From the NCBI RefSeq assembly GCF_026810365.1, contig NZ_CP113948.1, forward strand, positions 1,265,001-1,329,000: a stretch of DNA of 64,000 nucleotides. Reading direction: 5' to 3'. Both the position numbers and the translations under genes were made by a program. Origin of the DNA: Flavobacterium praedii. Lineage in GTDB: Bacteria > Bacteroidota > Bacteroidia > Flavobacteriales > Flavobacteriaceae. The notes below the pieces were generated by a model. The model was not told the origin of the DNA and made no database searches. It was given only the letters and a program-made list of their open reading frames with translations. Positions 29,301 through 36,332 of the stretch are shown here, one piece after another; the stretch's first letter is position 1, and each line of letters starts with the position of its first letter.

Positions 29301-30626
29301 TGATGAACTTATTATTACTTCATGATCCATTTTATTTTGAGAAAGTGTATTGTGCTTATAATGCTTTGAAAAAATATGCAAAGTGGCTTCGACAACAATA
29401 ACAGCGCCATCTACAATTAATCCAAAATCCAAAGCACCCATACTCATCAAATTGGCGCTTAAACCAAGCAGGTTCATTATGATTATGGCAAAAAGCATCG
29501 CTAACGGAATAACAGATGCAACTATCAAACCGGCTCTCAAACTTCCTAAAAACAATACTAAAACCAATATTACAATTAGAGCTCCCTCTAACAAATTGGT
29601 AGAAACAGTACTAACGGTTTTCTCAATAAGTTTGGTTCTATCAACAAAAACATCAATTTTGACGCCTTTGGGCAATGATTTTTCAATTGATTGCATCCTT
29701 TCTTTGACACGCTCAATTACTCTAACAGCGTTCTCCCCTTTTTGCATTAAAACAACACCTCCAACAGTTTCTCCTTTTCCATTTCTGGTCATAGCTCCAT
29801 AACGAGGTGCAAATCCAAATTTAACTACGGCAATATCTTTTATTAAAATGGGAACACCCGAATTGTTTTTTACAACGATGTTATTAATGTCATCGATGTT
29901 TTGGATTAATCCTTCGCCACGAATGAAATAAATATTGGGGCCTTTGTCAATATAACTTCCTCCTGTGTTTTCATTGTTGTTTTGCAAAGCATCAAAAACA
30001 TCAATAAGCGTAAGATTGTTGGCCGCCAATCGTTCAGGCTTTACCGAAACTTCGTACTGCTTAAGTTTTCCACCAAAACTACTCACATCAACTACTCCAA
30101 TAGTTCCTAGTAATTGACGCCTTACAATCCAATCCTGAATCGTTCTTAATTCGGTTAGATTGTACTTTTTTTCATATCCTTTTTCAGGAATCAAAACATA
30201 TTGATAAATTTCACCAAGTCCTGTAGTTGGAGGCAATAACTCTGGCATCCCGTATTGTTTCGGAATATTATCCGTCGCCATTTTTATTTTTTCATCAACA
30301 CGTTGACGAGCAATGTTCACTGGCACGTTATCTTTGAAAACAATTGTAATTACAGACAAACCCGAACGGCTTGTACTTCGTAATTCAACCATTTCCGACA
30401 ATGATTTGAATTCAGTTTCTAATGGATAAGTTATAAATTGTTCTACTTCTTGAGTAGCAAGGTTTGGTGCAGTGGTTATTACTTGCACTTGATTATTGGT
30501 TACATCTGGCAATGCATCAACACTTAATTGCGTAAATGAATAAACGCCAAACATAACAAAAATCGATAATAGAACTCCTGTAATCAGTTTGTTATTAACT
30601 GAAAATGCTATTATTTTATATATCAT
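26325..30626 (-). CDS. CzcA-type heavy-metal RND pump fused to a TolC-like channel protein
   Basis: Proton-driven efflux pump (about residues 1-1035) joined to an outer-membrane efflux protein domain (about 1059-1433), 1433 residues in all. The fourth pump helix has DFGLIVDGAVIVVE with Asp400, Asp406 and Glu413. This is the signature of zinc/cobalt/cadmium pumps; copper/silver CusA proteins have a single Asp there. The junction (about 1036-1058) is a hydrophobic stretch ending SFNANAQ, which looks like a former signal peptide now buried in the chain. The channel part has the two coiled-coil repeats of the TolC family and a full length of about 375 residues. No separate TolC gene is present in the operon. 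Similar fusions occur in other Bacteroidota. Confidence 0.94.
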   Translation of the reverse strand: MIYKIIAFSVNNKLITGVLLSIFVMFGVYSFTQLSVDALPDVTNNQVQVITTAPNLATQEVEQFITYPLETEFKSLSEMVELRSTSRSGLSVITIVFKDNVPVNIARQRVDEKIKMATDNIPKQYGMPELLPPTTGLGEIYQYVLIPEKGYEKKYNLTELRTIQDWIVRRQLLGTIGVVDVSSFGGKLKQYEVSVKPERLAANNLTLIDVFDALQNNNENTGGSYIDKGPNIYFIRGEGLIQNIDDINNIVVKNNSGVPILIKDIAVVKFGFAPRYGAMTRNGKGETVGGVVLMQKGENAVRVIERVKERMQSIEKSLPKGVKIDVFVDRTKLIEKTVSTVSTNLLEGALIVILVLVLFLGSLRAGLIVASVIPLAMLFAIIIMNLLGLSANLMSMGALDFGLIVDGAVIVVEATLHIFSKHYKHNTLSQNKMDHEVIISSSKIMSSAIFGQIIILIVYIPLFVLSGVEGKMFMPMAQTVSFAIVGALLLSLTYVPWASSLFLSKKISNEPNFTDRFINKLNNWYQPVLVIAIRRKFEVIGSAVFLFVASLFLFNSLGGEFIPELDEGDFAANYTIRQGSSLPQTIEVGTQLERLLKEFPEVEETVSKIGSSEIPTDPMPIESADLIMVLKDKKEWTTADNKEDLADKMNEKLSQIPGCNISFEQPIQMRFNELIAGVKSDIAIKIFGDDLDKLFSEANKAVPIINKIEGLTDIKVEQVTGMPQLVVKYNRNKIAQYGLNIAEVNRILNTAYAGGTTGVVYEGERKFDLVVRIPKDENTDIDALKSLLIPTPKGNQIPLNEVAELNFKTAPSQISREEAQRRIVIEANVRGRDVESVVLEIQKKLDAKLKLPEGYFIKYGGQFQNLQEAKGRLLLAVPLALLLIFFLLFLSFRSLKEATIIFSAIPLASIGGIFALWSRGMNFSISAGVGFIALFGVAVLNGIVLISYYNQLKEEGEDNLLQRIYKGSSARLRPILATATVASLGFLPMALSTSAGAEVQKPLATVVIGGLLTSTLLTLFVLPVLYYLVMSSKKIKVNPKIASIVVLLFSCYSFNANAQNSPLQLNDAIESALKNYPTIQQATLQTEQQQALTKIATILDPFNINSNLGQMNSKLFDYNIGVAQGFKLSNKADRNLLNQNVTVAKSFEAVTKNELIKSVSSAYLFWIYNVQQYNLLLEIDNIFADYEKYADKKFQVGESNKLEKINATLQHKDLKLQLGEVSTQVSFYLAELQKWTRNNADYKATTKYEALPEINLSDSTLVKNHPVLQFLQQQIIAKELAIKSEKAKANPSFNLGVNAQSLDKVTPFYYGSVGINIPLFRNGIEAKTQVAKLETEIAKKELEKSQQELATVYLQQYQLQKQYLEQLNYYKTDGIPMAEMIINSAQRLYKSGDIGYIEYTQNLKDANKIKSDYLIAMNNYNQTIINIQYLVNK

Positions 30627-30732
30627 TTTTTTAATATAATGAATGAGAAATTGGACCTAAATGGTCTATTATTTTGTGGAAAAGCCACAACTCTCTATCC
30701 TAATATTCAATACTAATTGAAATCAGGTTTCA

Positions 30733-31050
30733 TTATACTATTTGAGGGGGTTGCCAAATACTTCCGAAGAAATTGGAAGAAAGAATGGATTTATATTCTG
30801 GGATTTTATTTTCTTCAAACTTTTTAAAAATAACAAAATCTAAATTTTTAATAGTTGTATCAAATGCAAAAATTTGAGAATTACAGCAGTTGCAAAAGCA
30901 AAAAGGGGAACAAGAATCATTATGTTGATTATGATTTGAGCTACTTTTTTCAACAACAGTGTGCATTGAATTATTCCCTTCTATATCTGTACAAGGCAAA
31001 CACGAGAGTAGAATAAACAGTACTGACAATATTGAACTAGTCCATTTCAC
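30733..31050 (-). CDS. Small exported Cys/His-rich protein leading the metal efflux operon
   Basis: A 105-residue protein resembling the DUF6660 group found beside metal pumps in flavobacteria. It starts at a GTG (31048-31050). A signal or lipoprotein-type N-terminus (LLSCLPC, Cys17 and Cys20) leads to a cluster of potential metal ligands. These are His40 and His43, then Cys47, 51, 53, 55 and 56 in the short stretch CSPFCFCNCC. The rest is aromatic and ends WQPPQIV. It is first in the operon, 106 bases before the pump. Binding or sensing metal in the periplasm is plausible but not demonstrated. Confidence 0.78.
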   Translation of the reverse strand: MKWTSSILSVLFILLSCLPCTDIEGNNSMHTVVEKSSSNHNQHNDSCSPFCFCNCCNSQIFAFDTTIKNLDFVIFKKFEENKIPEYKSILSSNFFGSIWQPPQIV

Positions 31051-31055
31051 AAAAA

Positions 31056-31084
31056 CAAAAATACATTTTACAATTAAAACTCAA
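31056..31084 (-). promoter_or_regulatory. Promoter of the metal efflux operon
   Basis: TTG (31082-31084) and TATTTTTG (31056-31063) on the minus strand are 18 bases apart, a full consensus match. The start site would fall at about 31049-31051, on the GTG start codon itself, so the transcript may be leaderless. Confidence 0.65.
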
Positions 31085-31126
31085 TACTTTTAAACTTAAC
31101 ACTTAAACTTTAAATCCTTAAATAAA

Positions 31127-31741
31127 TTATTCCCAAAGCTTTTTCTGGTGAGGAGCTCTTTTTTTATTAATCCACTTATTTAATTTATAACACAAAAAAG
31201 CAGAACCACTACCTACAATAGCACCCGCTAAAACATCTGTGGGATAATGTACGCCAAGATACATGCGGGAATAGCCTACCGCACCTGCCCACAAGAAAGA
31301 CGGAGCAATAACATACCATTTCGGGTAAGCCATACTCAAAGATGTGGCTGTTGCAAAAGCAGCTGAAGTATGAGCCGAAGGAAAAGAATAACTGCTTTCT
31401 TCAGTAACATTATCTATCTCGGGATAAGTTTCGTAAGGTCTGTCTCTTTTAGTACTGCTTTTTAAAGCTATAGAAACAAACGCCGAAGCAGCTAATGATT
31501 CTCCAATAAAAATTGCTTTTTTCTTGGTCATACTATCTTTTTCTATTAATCCAACTGCATATATAATTACCGGAGTACCGATACTGACAGGCATAGCACT
31601 ATTGGTAATGCCAATCATCGTCGACTCGATACCAGTATTTCTATTGCTATTTATTTTCTTTAAAAGATCAATATCTGAATTTTGGGCATTAGAAAAAGAA
31701 ACACAAAAAAGGAACACAAAAAAGGAAAGATTTTTTACCAT
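31127..31741 (-). CDS. PAP2-family phosphatase
   Basis: Acid phosphatase of the PAP2 superfamily, probably acting on lipid phosphates such as undecaprenyl pyrophosphate or phosphatidylglycerophosphate at the periplasmic face. The 204 residues have a signal peptide ending SNAQ (about 20). The three active-site blocks are K-x6-RP (94-102), PSAH (121-124), and SR-x5-H-x3-D (Ser158, Arg159, His165, Asp169). It begins 19 bases after the orphan conserved gene at 31761 and should share its transcript. A second, unrelated-looking PAP2 gene lies 0.6 kb upstream. Confidence 0.9.
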   Translation of the reverse strand: MVKNLSFFVFLFCVSFSNAQNSDIDLLKKINSNRNTGIESTMIGITNSAMPVSIGTPVIIYAVGLIEKDSMTKKKAIFIGESLAASAFVSIALKSSTKRDRPYETYPEIDNVTEESSYSFPSAHTSAAFATATSLSMAYPKWYVIAPSFLWAGAVGYSRMYLGVHYPTDVLAGAIVGSGSAFLCYKLNKWINKKRAPHQKKLWE

Positions 31742-31760
31742 TTTAACTTTATAAATTAGC

Positions 31761-32243
31761 TTAAAAAAAACGGCTGTGCCAGCTATCTATGGCAGGAACT
31801 TCCCATGATTCATTAAACTCTTCAATATTATTAACCAAATTATTAAAGACAATAGTATTTTCAGTAACAGCTTTGTCTTTAACCATTTTTTTAAAATCAA
31901 TTAATGGTTTATGTGCAATATGCTCTCCAAGTTTGAAAGTAACATTCATTTTGTCTAATAAATCTACATTGTATTTTTTTTCTAGACTTTGAATGAATTC
32001 TACAGAGGAGTCGATAGAACAACCCGTTGCTGCTTGCACTTCTTGATTAACAGCAATTATTATAAAACGATTATATTTCAACAAATACGATGATTCAAGA
32101 CTTGTTCCGTGTGCAGCCCATTCGTTAAGAAATGCTTGTAAATCGGTTTCGATTTCAGAAAACTCTGCATCCGAGAATTTTCTATTTGATTGATAAATCC
32201 AAATTCTTGATTCTTCGGGTAAATTTTCAAAAGGAACGTACAT
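31761..32243 (-). CDS. Conserved Bacteroidota protein of unknown function
   Basis: The 160 residues begin MYVPFENLPEESRIWIYQSN and end DSWHSRFF. I recall close relatives in flavobacterial genomes being labelled 'ABC transporter ATPase', but there is no Walker A, Walker B or signature motif here and the protein is too short, so that name is not supported. It is acidic, without signal peptide or membrane helix, so cytoplasmic. A TAATTTTG element lies at 32265-32272 on the minus strand. It is followed 19 bases later by a PAP2 gene. Confidence 0.75.
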   Translation of the reverse strand: MYVPFENLPEESRIWIYQSNRKFSDAEFSEIETDLQAFLNEWAAHGTSLESSYLLKYNRFIIIAVNQEVQAATGCSIDSSVEFIQSLEKKYNVDLLDKMNVTFKLGEHIAHKPLIDFKKMVKDKAVTENTIVFNNLVNNIEEFNESWEVPAIDSWHSRFF

Positions 32244-32320
32244 GGTATTTATATTTTAGATTGCAAAATTAATTTTATTGAGATTTATTTTTAGTTTCAT
32301 CAAAACTAAAATTTTATTTT

Positions 32321-33097
32321 TTAAAATGATGAAACAAATCCAAATCCAACTTGCTTACCATTATAATAAGGGATGAACGCAGATTTTTTATTTGGATTAC
32401 TTTTTGATGCGAATATTTTATTTATTTTAGGAAACAACCAATAACCCGCTTTGGCACTTAAAATTCCTATTCCTGCACCTGCAGCTACATCGGTGACCCA
32501 ATGCCGATTATTATATACTCTAAATGCACCTGTGGCTGCGGCAACAAAATAGCCCGAAACACCATACCAAACAGAAACATCTTTATATTCTTGATATAGA
32601 AATTCAGCACCCATAAAAGCAGTTGCGGTATGTCCTGAAGGAAAAGAATTATTACTTGTCCCGTCAGGTCTTTCTACTTTTGTGATTGACTTTAAACTTA
32701 AAACAGTAATATTCATTATTAAAAATGAACTGGCAAGAATAATTGATTTATCTTTCAGATTATTTTTTCCTTTTACACCAAAGGCACCCAAAGCATAAAC
32801 AGCAGCTCCTGGGGCATATTGGGTAAAGTCATCAATTGTTATTTGTTTATCGATGTGCTCTACTACTTCTTCACTAACTTCAGAATTAAAATCTTTAATT
32901 TGATCACTATTAATACCAATTACACCAAATCCTATTAATGTAGCAGGTAGTATTAATTGTTTGGGATTGAATTTAAATTGCTTAACAGCACTCGAATCAG
33001 GAATTGAATCTTGAAAATTTGTTTTTACCAATGTCTGAGCAAATAAGGAACTCCAAATTGGCATTAACAGTAGTAAAACAATTTTCTTTAGCATCAT
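32321..33097 (-). CDS. PAP2-family phosphatase, second copy
   Basis: A 258-residue PAP2 enzyme with signal peptide (ending SLFAQ). I chose the ATG at 33095-33097, one base beyond the upstream stop codon. A longer frame from TTG 33121 would overlap the Fe-S gene by 23 bases and is less likely. Active-site blocks are K-x6-RP in KSITKVERP, SFPSGHT, and R-x6-H-x3-D-type sequence around FRVYNNRHWVTD. It follows the Fe-S protein gene without a gap, so it may be co-transcribed with the redox genes. The natural substrate is unknown. Confidence 0.87.
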   Translation of the reverse strand: MMLKKIVLLLLMPIWSSLFAQTLVKTNFQDSIPDSSAVKQFKFNPKQLILPATLIGFGVIGINSDQIKDFNSEVSEEVVEHIDKQITIDDFTQYAPGAAVYALGAFGVKGKNNLKDKSIILASSFLIMNITVLSLKSITKVERPDGTSNNSFPSGHTATAFMGAEFLYQEYKDVSVWYGVSGYFVAAATGAFRVYNNRHWVTDVAAGAGIGILSAKAGYWLFPKINKIFASKSNPNKKSAFIPYYNGKQVGFGFVSSF

Positions 33098-33098
33098 T

Positions 33099-33890
33099 TT
33101 ATAAGTCTTGAGCGTTGGCAATCAATTCGGCTATATCCATAACTTTAACATCGCCTTCTCTTTCTTTGTTTTTAACACCGTCGGTTAACATCGTATTACA
33201 AAAAGGACAACCAGCAGCAATAATATCTGGCTGGGTTTCTAGTGCATCTTCAGTTCTTTCCACATTGATTTCTTTGTTGCCAGGTTCAGCATCTTTAAAC
33301 ATTTGTGCTCCACCAGCTCCACAACATAAACCATTAGCTTTAGATCGTTTCATCTCTAACAATTCAACATCCAATTTCTGAATTAATTCTCTTGGAGCTT
33401 CATAAATGCTATTGGCTCGACCTAAATAACACGGGTCGTGAAAAGTGATTCGTTTACCTTTAAATTGACCTCCTTCAATAGTCAATCGACCAGAATCCAA
33501 TAATGATTTAAGGAATTCGGTATGGTGAACAACTTCATAATGTCCTCCCAATTCTGGATATTCATTTTTTAAAGTATTGAAACAATGCGGACAAGCCGTA
33601 ACAATTTTTTTTGCTTCGTATGCATTTAGCACTTCTATATTCATCATTGCTTGCATCTGGAACAAAAATTCATTTCCAGCTCGTTTTGCAGGATCACCAG
33701 TACAACTTTCTTCAGTTCCTAGAACAGCAAAAGAAACATTAGCTCGATTTAATATTCGAACAAAAGCTTTTGTTATTTTCTTTGCTCTATCATCAAAACT
33801 TCCTGCACAACCTACCCAAAATAAAACTTCTGGTTGTTTTCCTTGAGCTAGCATTTCGGCCATAGTTGGCACTATTAAATTTTCTGACAT
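33099..33890 (-). CDS. CCG-domain Fe-S protein, heterodisulfide-reductase-B/LutA-like
   Basis: Cysteine-rich redox protein of 263 residues. The two CCG-type modules show CPHCFNTL, HDPCYLGR, CCGAGGAQMF and CPFCNTML, which in relatives hold an unusual Fe-S cluster that passes electrons to or from a thiol or quinone partner. It is soluble, with no signal peptide. The adjacent upstream gene at 33973 encodes a membrane-bound double [4Fe-4S] protein, and the two resemble the paired halves of GlpC/HdrCB-type complexes. The electron donor and acceptor cannot be named from the sequence. Confidence 0.92.
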   Translation of the reverse strand: MSENLIVPTMAEMLAQGKQPEVLFWVGCAGSFDDRAKKITKAFVRILNRANVSFAVLGTEESCTGDPAKRAGNEFLFQMQAMMNIEVLNAYEAKKIVTACPHCFNTLKNEYPELGGHYEVVHHTEFLKSLLDSGRLTIEGGQFKGKRITFHDPCYLGRANSIYEAPRELIQKLDVELLEMKRSKANGLCCGAGGAQMFKDAEPGNKEINVERTEDALETQPDIIAAGCPFCNTMLTDGVKNKEREGDVKVMDIAELIANAQDL

Positions 33891-33972
33891 AACGTTTTAT
33901 ATTATTTTTTGCATAAATGCCTAAAGCATTTAATTATATTTCTTTTCTTTTTAAAACAAATCCTTCACAAAA

Positions 33973-35307
33973 CTAATTCTCGTTTTTCCAATTCAAACGA
34001 TCCTGTTGACTGTATTGCCATGGAGCACCATTGTTTTCAATATTGGTAATCATTGTATTTAAAGGCATTGGAGCAGCGCTTTGTTCCATAACTAAATAAC
34101 GTCTCATATCTAAAATTATAGATAAAGGACTGATACTTACAGGACATTCCTCAACACAAGCGTTACAGGAAGTACAAGCCCATAATTCCTCAGGAGTTAT
34201 GTAATCATTTAATAAAGATTTGTTATCTGGCACAAAAACACCTTTATTACTATCAATATTTTTACCAACTTCTTCAATACGATCTCTTGTTGACATCATA
34301 ATTTTACGAGGTGATAACTTTTTCCCAGTTTGATTTGCAGGACATGATGAAGTACAACGTCCGCATTCTGTACAAGTATAAGCATTTAATAATTGAACCC
34401 AATTTAAATCTTGAATATCACTAGCACCGAATTTACTTGGGACAGCATTTTCAGATACTGGTGCTGCTGCAAAAGGATCTGCATTAGGATCCATCATCAA
34501 TTTTACTTCGGCAGTTACAGAAGCTAAATTATCAAATTGTCCTTGTGGATTTAAGTTGGCGAAATAAGTGTTTGGGAAAGCCAATAAAATATGTAAGTGT
34601 TTTGAAAAATACAAATAGTTCATAAAAATCAAAATCCCAACAATGTGTAACCACCAAAAACCTTCATTTAATAGCATCACTAATTCATTAGACATCCCAT
34701 TAAAAGCTGGTGCAATAAATTGACTTACTGGAAAAGATCCTGCTTTTATAAAATGAGAAAAACCTCCAGGAACATTTTGCAAATGTAAATCGGTAGCGTT
34801 CATTAATAAGAACAAAGTCATTAAAACTACTTCGAAATACAAGATATAATTAGCATCATTTTTCGGGCTTCCATTTAAATCTGAACTGATGAATCTTTTC
34901 AGTTTTATAATATTTCTTCTGATCCAAAAGGTAAAAACAGCAACCAAAACAAGAAGTGCTAATATTTCGAAAGAACCAATTAACAAATCATAAACAACTC
35001 CAAGAGGAGCAAAAACTCTATGAGTACCAAATAACCCATCTATAATAATTTCTAATAATTCGATGTTGATAATAATGAAACCAACATATACAATAATATG
35101 AAGAATACCTGCAACTGGTCTTTTAACCATTTTGGATTGCCCAAGAGCAATCATAGCCATATTTCTCCATCTTACTTTTGCATTATCTTTACGATTAACA
35201 GCAACACCTAGATTTATATTTCTGATGATTTTTTTAACATTCAAATAAAAATATCCGAATCCAATAAACAAAAGAATGGCAAATAACACATTACTTAGAT
35301 AACCCAT
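33973..35307 (-). CDS. Membrane-bound double [4Fe-4S] ferredoxin-type electron transfer protein
   Basis: The 444 residues combine an N-terminal membrane part of about six helices (roughly 1-250) with a C-terminal cytoplasmic ferredoxin domain. That domain has two cluster motifs, CTECGRCTSSCP and CTSCNACVEECP. The design matches the HdrC/GlpC/NarI-like membrane subunits that exchange electrons with quinone. It lies upstream of the CCG protein on the same strand, and 17 bases downstream of an MCE gene. A dedicated redox complex of the two Fe-S proteins is likely; its substrate is not evident. Confidence 0.9.
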   Translation of the reverse strand: MGYLSNVLFAILLFIGFGYFYLNVKKIIRNINLGVAVNRKDNAKVRWRNMAMIALGQSKMVKRPVAGILHIIVYVGFIIINIELLEIIIDGLFGTHRVFAPLGVVYDLLIGSFEILALLVLVAVFTFWIRRNIIKLKRFISSDLNGSPKNDANYILYFEVVLMTLFLLMNATDLHLQNVPGGFSHFIKAGSFPVSQFIAPAFNGMSNELVMLLNEGFWWLHIVGILIFMNYLYFSKHLHILLAFPNTYFANLNPQGQFDNLASVTAEVKLMMDPNADPFAAAPVSENAVPSKFGASDIQDLNWVQLLNAYTCTECGRCTSSCPANQTGKKLSPRKIMMSTRDRIEEVGKNIDSNKGVFVPDNKSLLNDYITPEELWACTSCNACVEECPVSISPLSIILDMRRYLVMEQSAAPMPLNTMITNIENNGAPWQYSQQDRLNWKNEN

Positions 35308-35324
35308 AAATAGTAGTTTTTTTT

Positions 35325-36275
35325 TTATTTTGTGATAGAATCTTTAGGAGCACTATAAGGTTTGTTCTTCTTTCCAAAAACAGACACATTTACATAACGC
35401 GTAGGATTTAAGCGAACGTCTTGTAATAATAATTCTAACTCTTTAGACGTTTTGGATAAGTTTTCATATAGTGCGTCATCCTTCATTAATTTGCCCATTG
35501 TACCTTTACCCGATTCTAAACCTTTCATCAAAACGTCGACTTTAGTCAATGTTGCATTTAAATTACGAACAGTTAAACCTAAATCTGCTTTATTTAAAGA
35601 ATCAGAAATTTGAACAAAGTTTTCAGATACTTTTTTGAAATTAGATACAACGCCTTTCAATTGTCCTTTATTTTCATCTAGAATTAAATTTGCACTTAAT
35701 CCAGCTTTGTGAAACTGTTCCATTGTAGCACTAAGTTCTGCTAAAGATTTTTTTAAATCGGCTTGACCTTTAGCATCTAAAACAGTATTAAAACTAGAAA
35801 TCAATTGATCAGCACTAGTCATTACCTTTTCAAGTTTAGCCATAACAGGTGTTGCTTTGTCTCCTAGCGAAGCTATTAAACTAGCTTCAATAATACCTTT
35901 TAAATAATCACCACTTTCGGCAATATTTTTATCGGAATAATTGGGTTGAATCGATATTTGCTTACCACCTATAAGACTAGCATCATAAATTGAAGCAGTA
36001 CTAGTTTTAGATATTGGAAAATCAGTATCAATCTGTAATTCAACCAATAAAACCCCTTTATCACCTATGGAAATAGTTTTGACTTTTCCAATCGTAAGGC
36101 CATTTATTGTAACCAATGCTGATGGTGCAAGACCTTCTACATTTGTGTATTCAACATAAAAAGTTTTATAATTATTAAAAAGATCTTTCCCTTTTAAAAA
36201 ATTATAGCCCCAAATGAACAATAAAATTGATGTGATAACTAAAATGGCAGTCTTTAACTCTTTTGTAATTTTCAA
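35325..36275 (-). CDS. MCE/MlaD-family phospholipid-binding protein
   Basis: Envelope lipid-transport protein of 316 residues. It has an N-terminal anchor helix (about 8-24) and an MCE domain (about 38-115) beginning FYVEYTNVEGLAPSALV, with the typical glycine-rich loop GLTIGKVKTI. A long helical C-terminal region (about 150-290) probably oligomerises into a needle or ring. The ATPase (MlaF) and permease (MlaE) genes usually found beside MlaD are absent from the window. It sits 57 bases after the amidase gene, in an envelope context. Confidence 0.9.
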   Translation of the reverse strand: MKITKELKTAILVITSILLFIWGYNFLKGKDLFNNYKTFYVEYTNVEGLAPSALVTINGLTIGKVKTISIGDKGVLLVELQIDTDFPISKTSTASIYDASLIGGKQISIQPNYSDKNIAESGDYLKGIIEASLIASLGDKATPVMAKLEKVMTSADQLISSFNTVLDAKGQADLKKSLAELSATMEQFHKAGLSANLILDENKGQLKGVVSNFKKVSENFVQISDSLNKADLGLTVRNLNATLTKVDVLMKGLESGKGTMGKLMKDDALYENLSKTSKELELLLQDVRLNPTRYVNVSVFGKKNKPYSAPKDSITK

Positions 36276-36332
36276 AATATCTATTTTTTTTTATAATGCG
36301 CAAATTTAATACAAAATATTCGAAAGTATAAT

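Noticed and set aside
29383-29802. 139-codon open frame on the plus strand opposite the RND pump
   Set aside because: It is antisense to conserved pump sequence and has no recognisable product; a shadow of the real gene. The same holds for 50138-50530 (minus) and 53144-53530 (minus).
26325-30626. Copper/silver pump (CusA)
   Set aside because: The fourth helix has Asp400, Asp406 and Glu413 in DFGLIVDG, the zinc/cobalt/cadmium pattern. The partner ATPase is also of the Zn/Cd class.
30674-30690. Hairpin TTGTGG/CCACAA between the Cys/His-rich gene and the RND pump
   Set aside because: Only six base pairs, and no T-run on the operon strand; too weak to call an attenuator.
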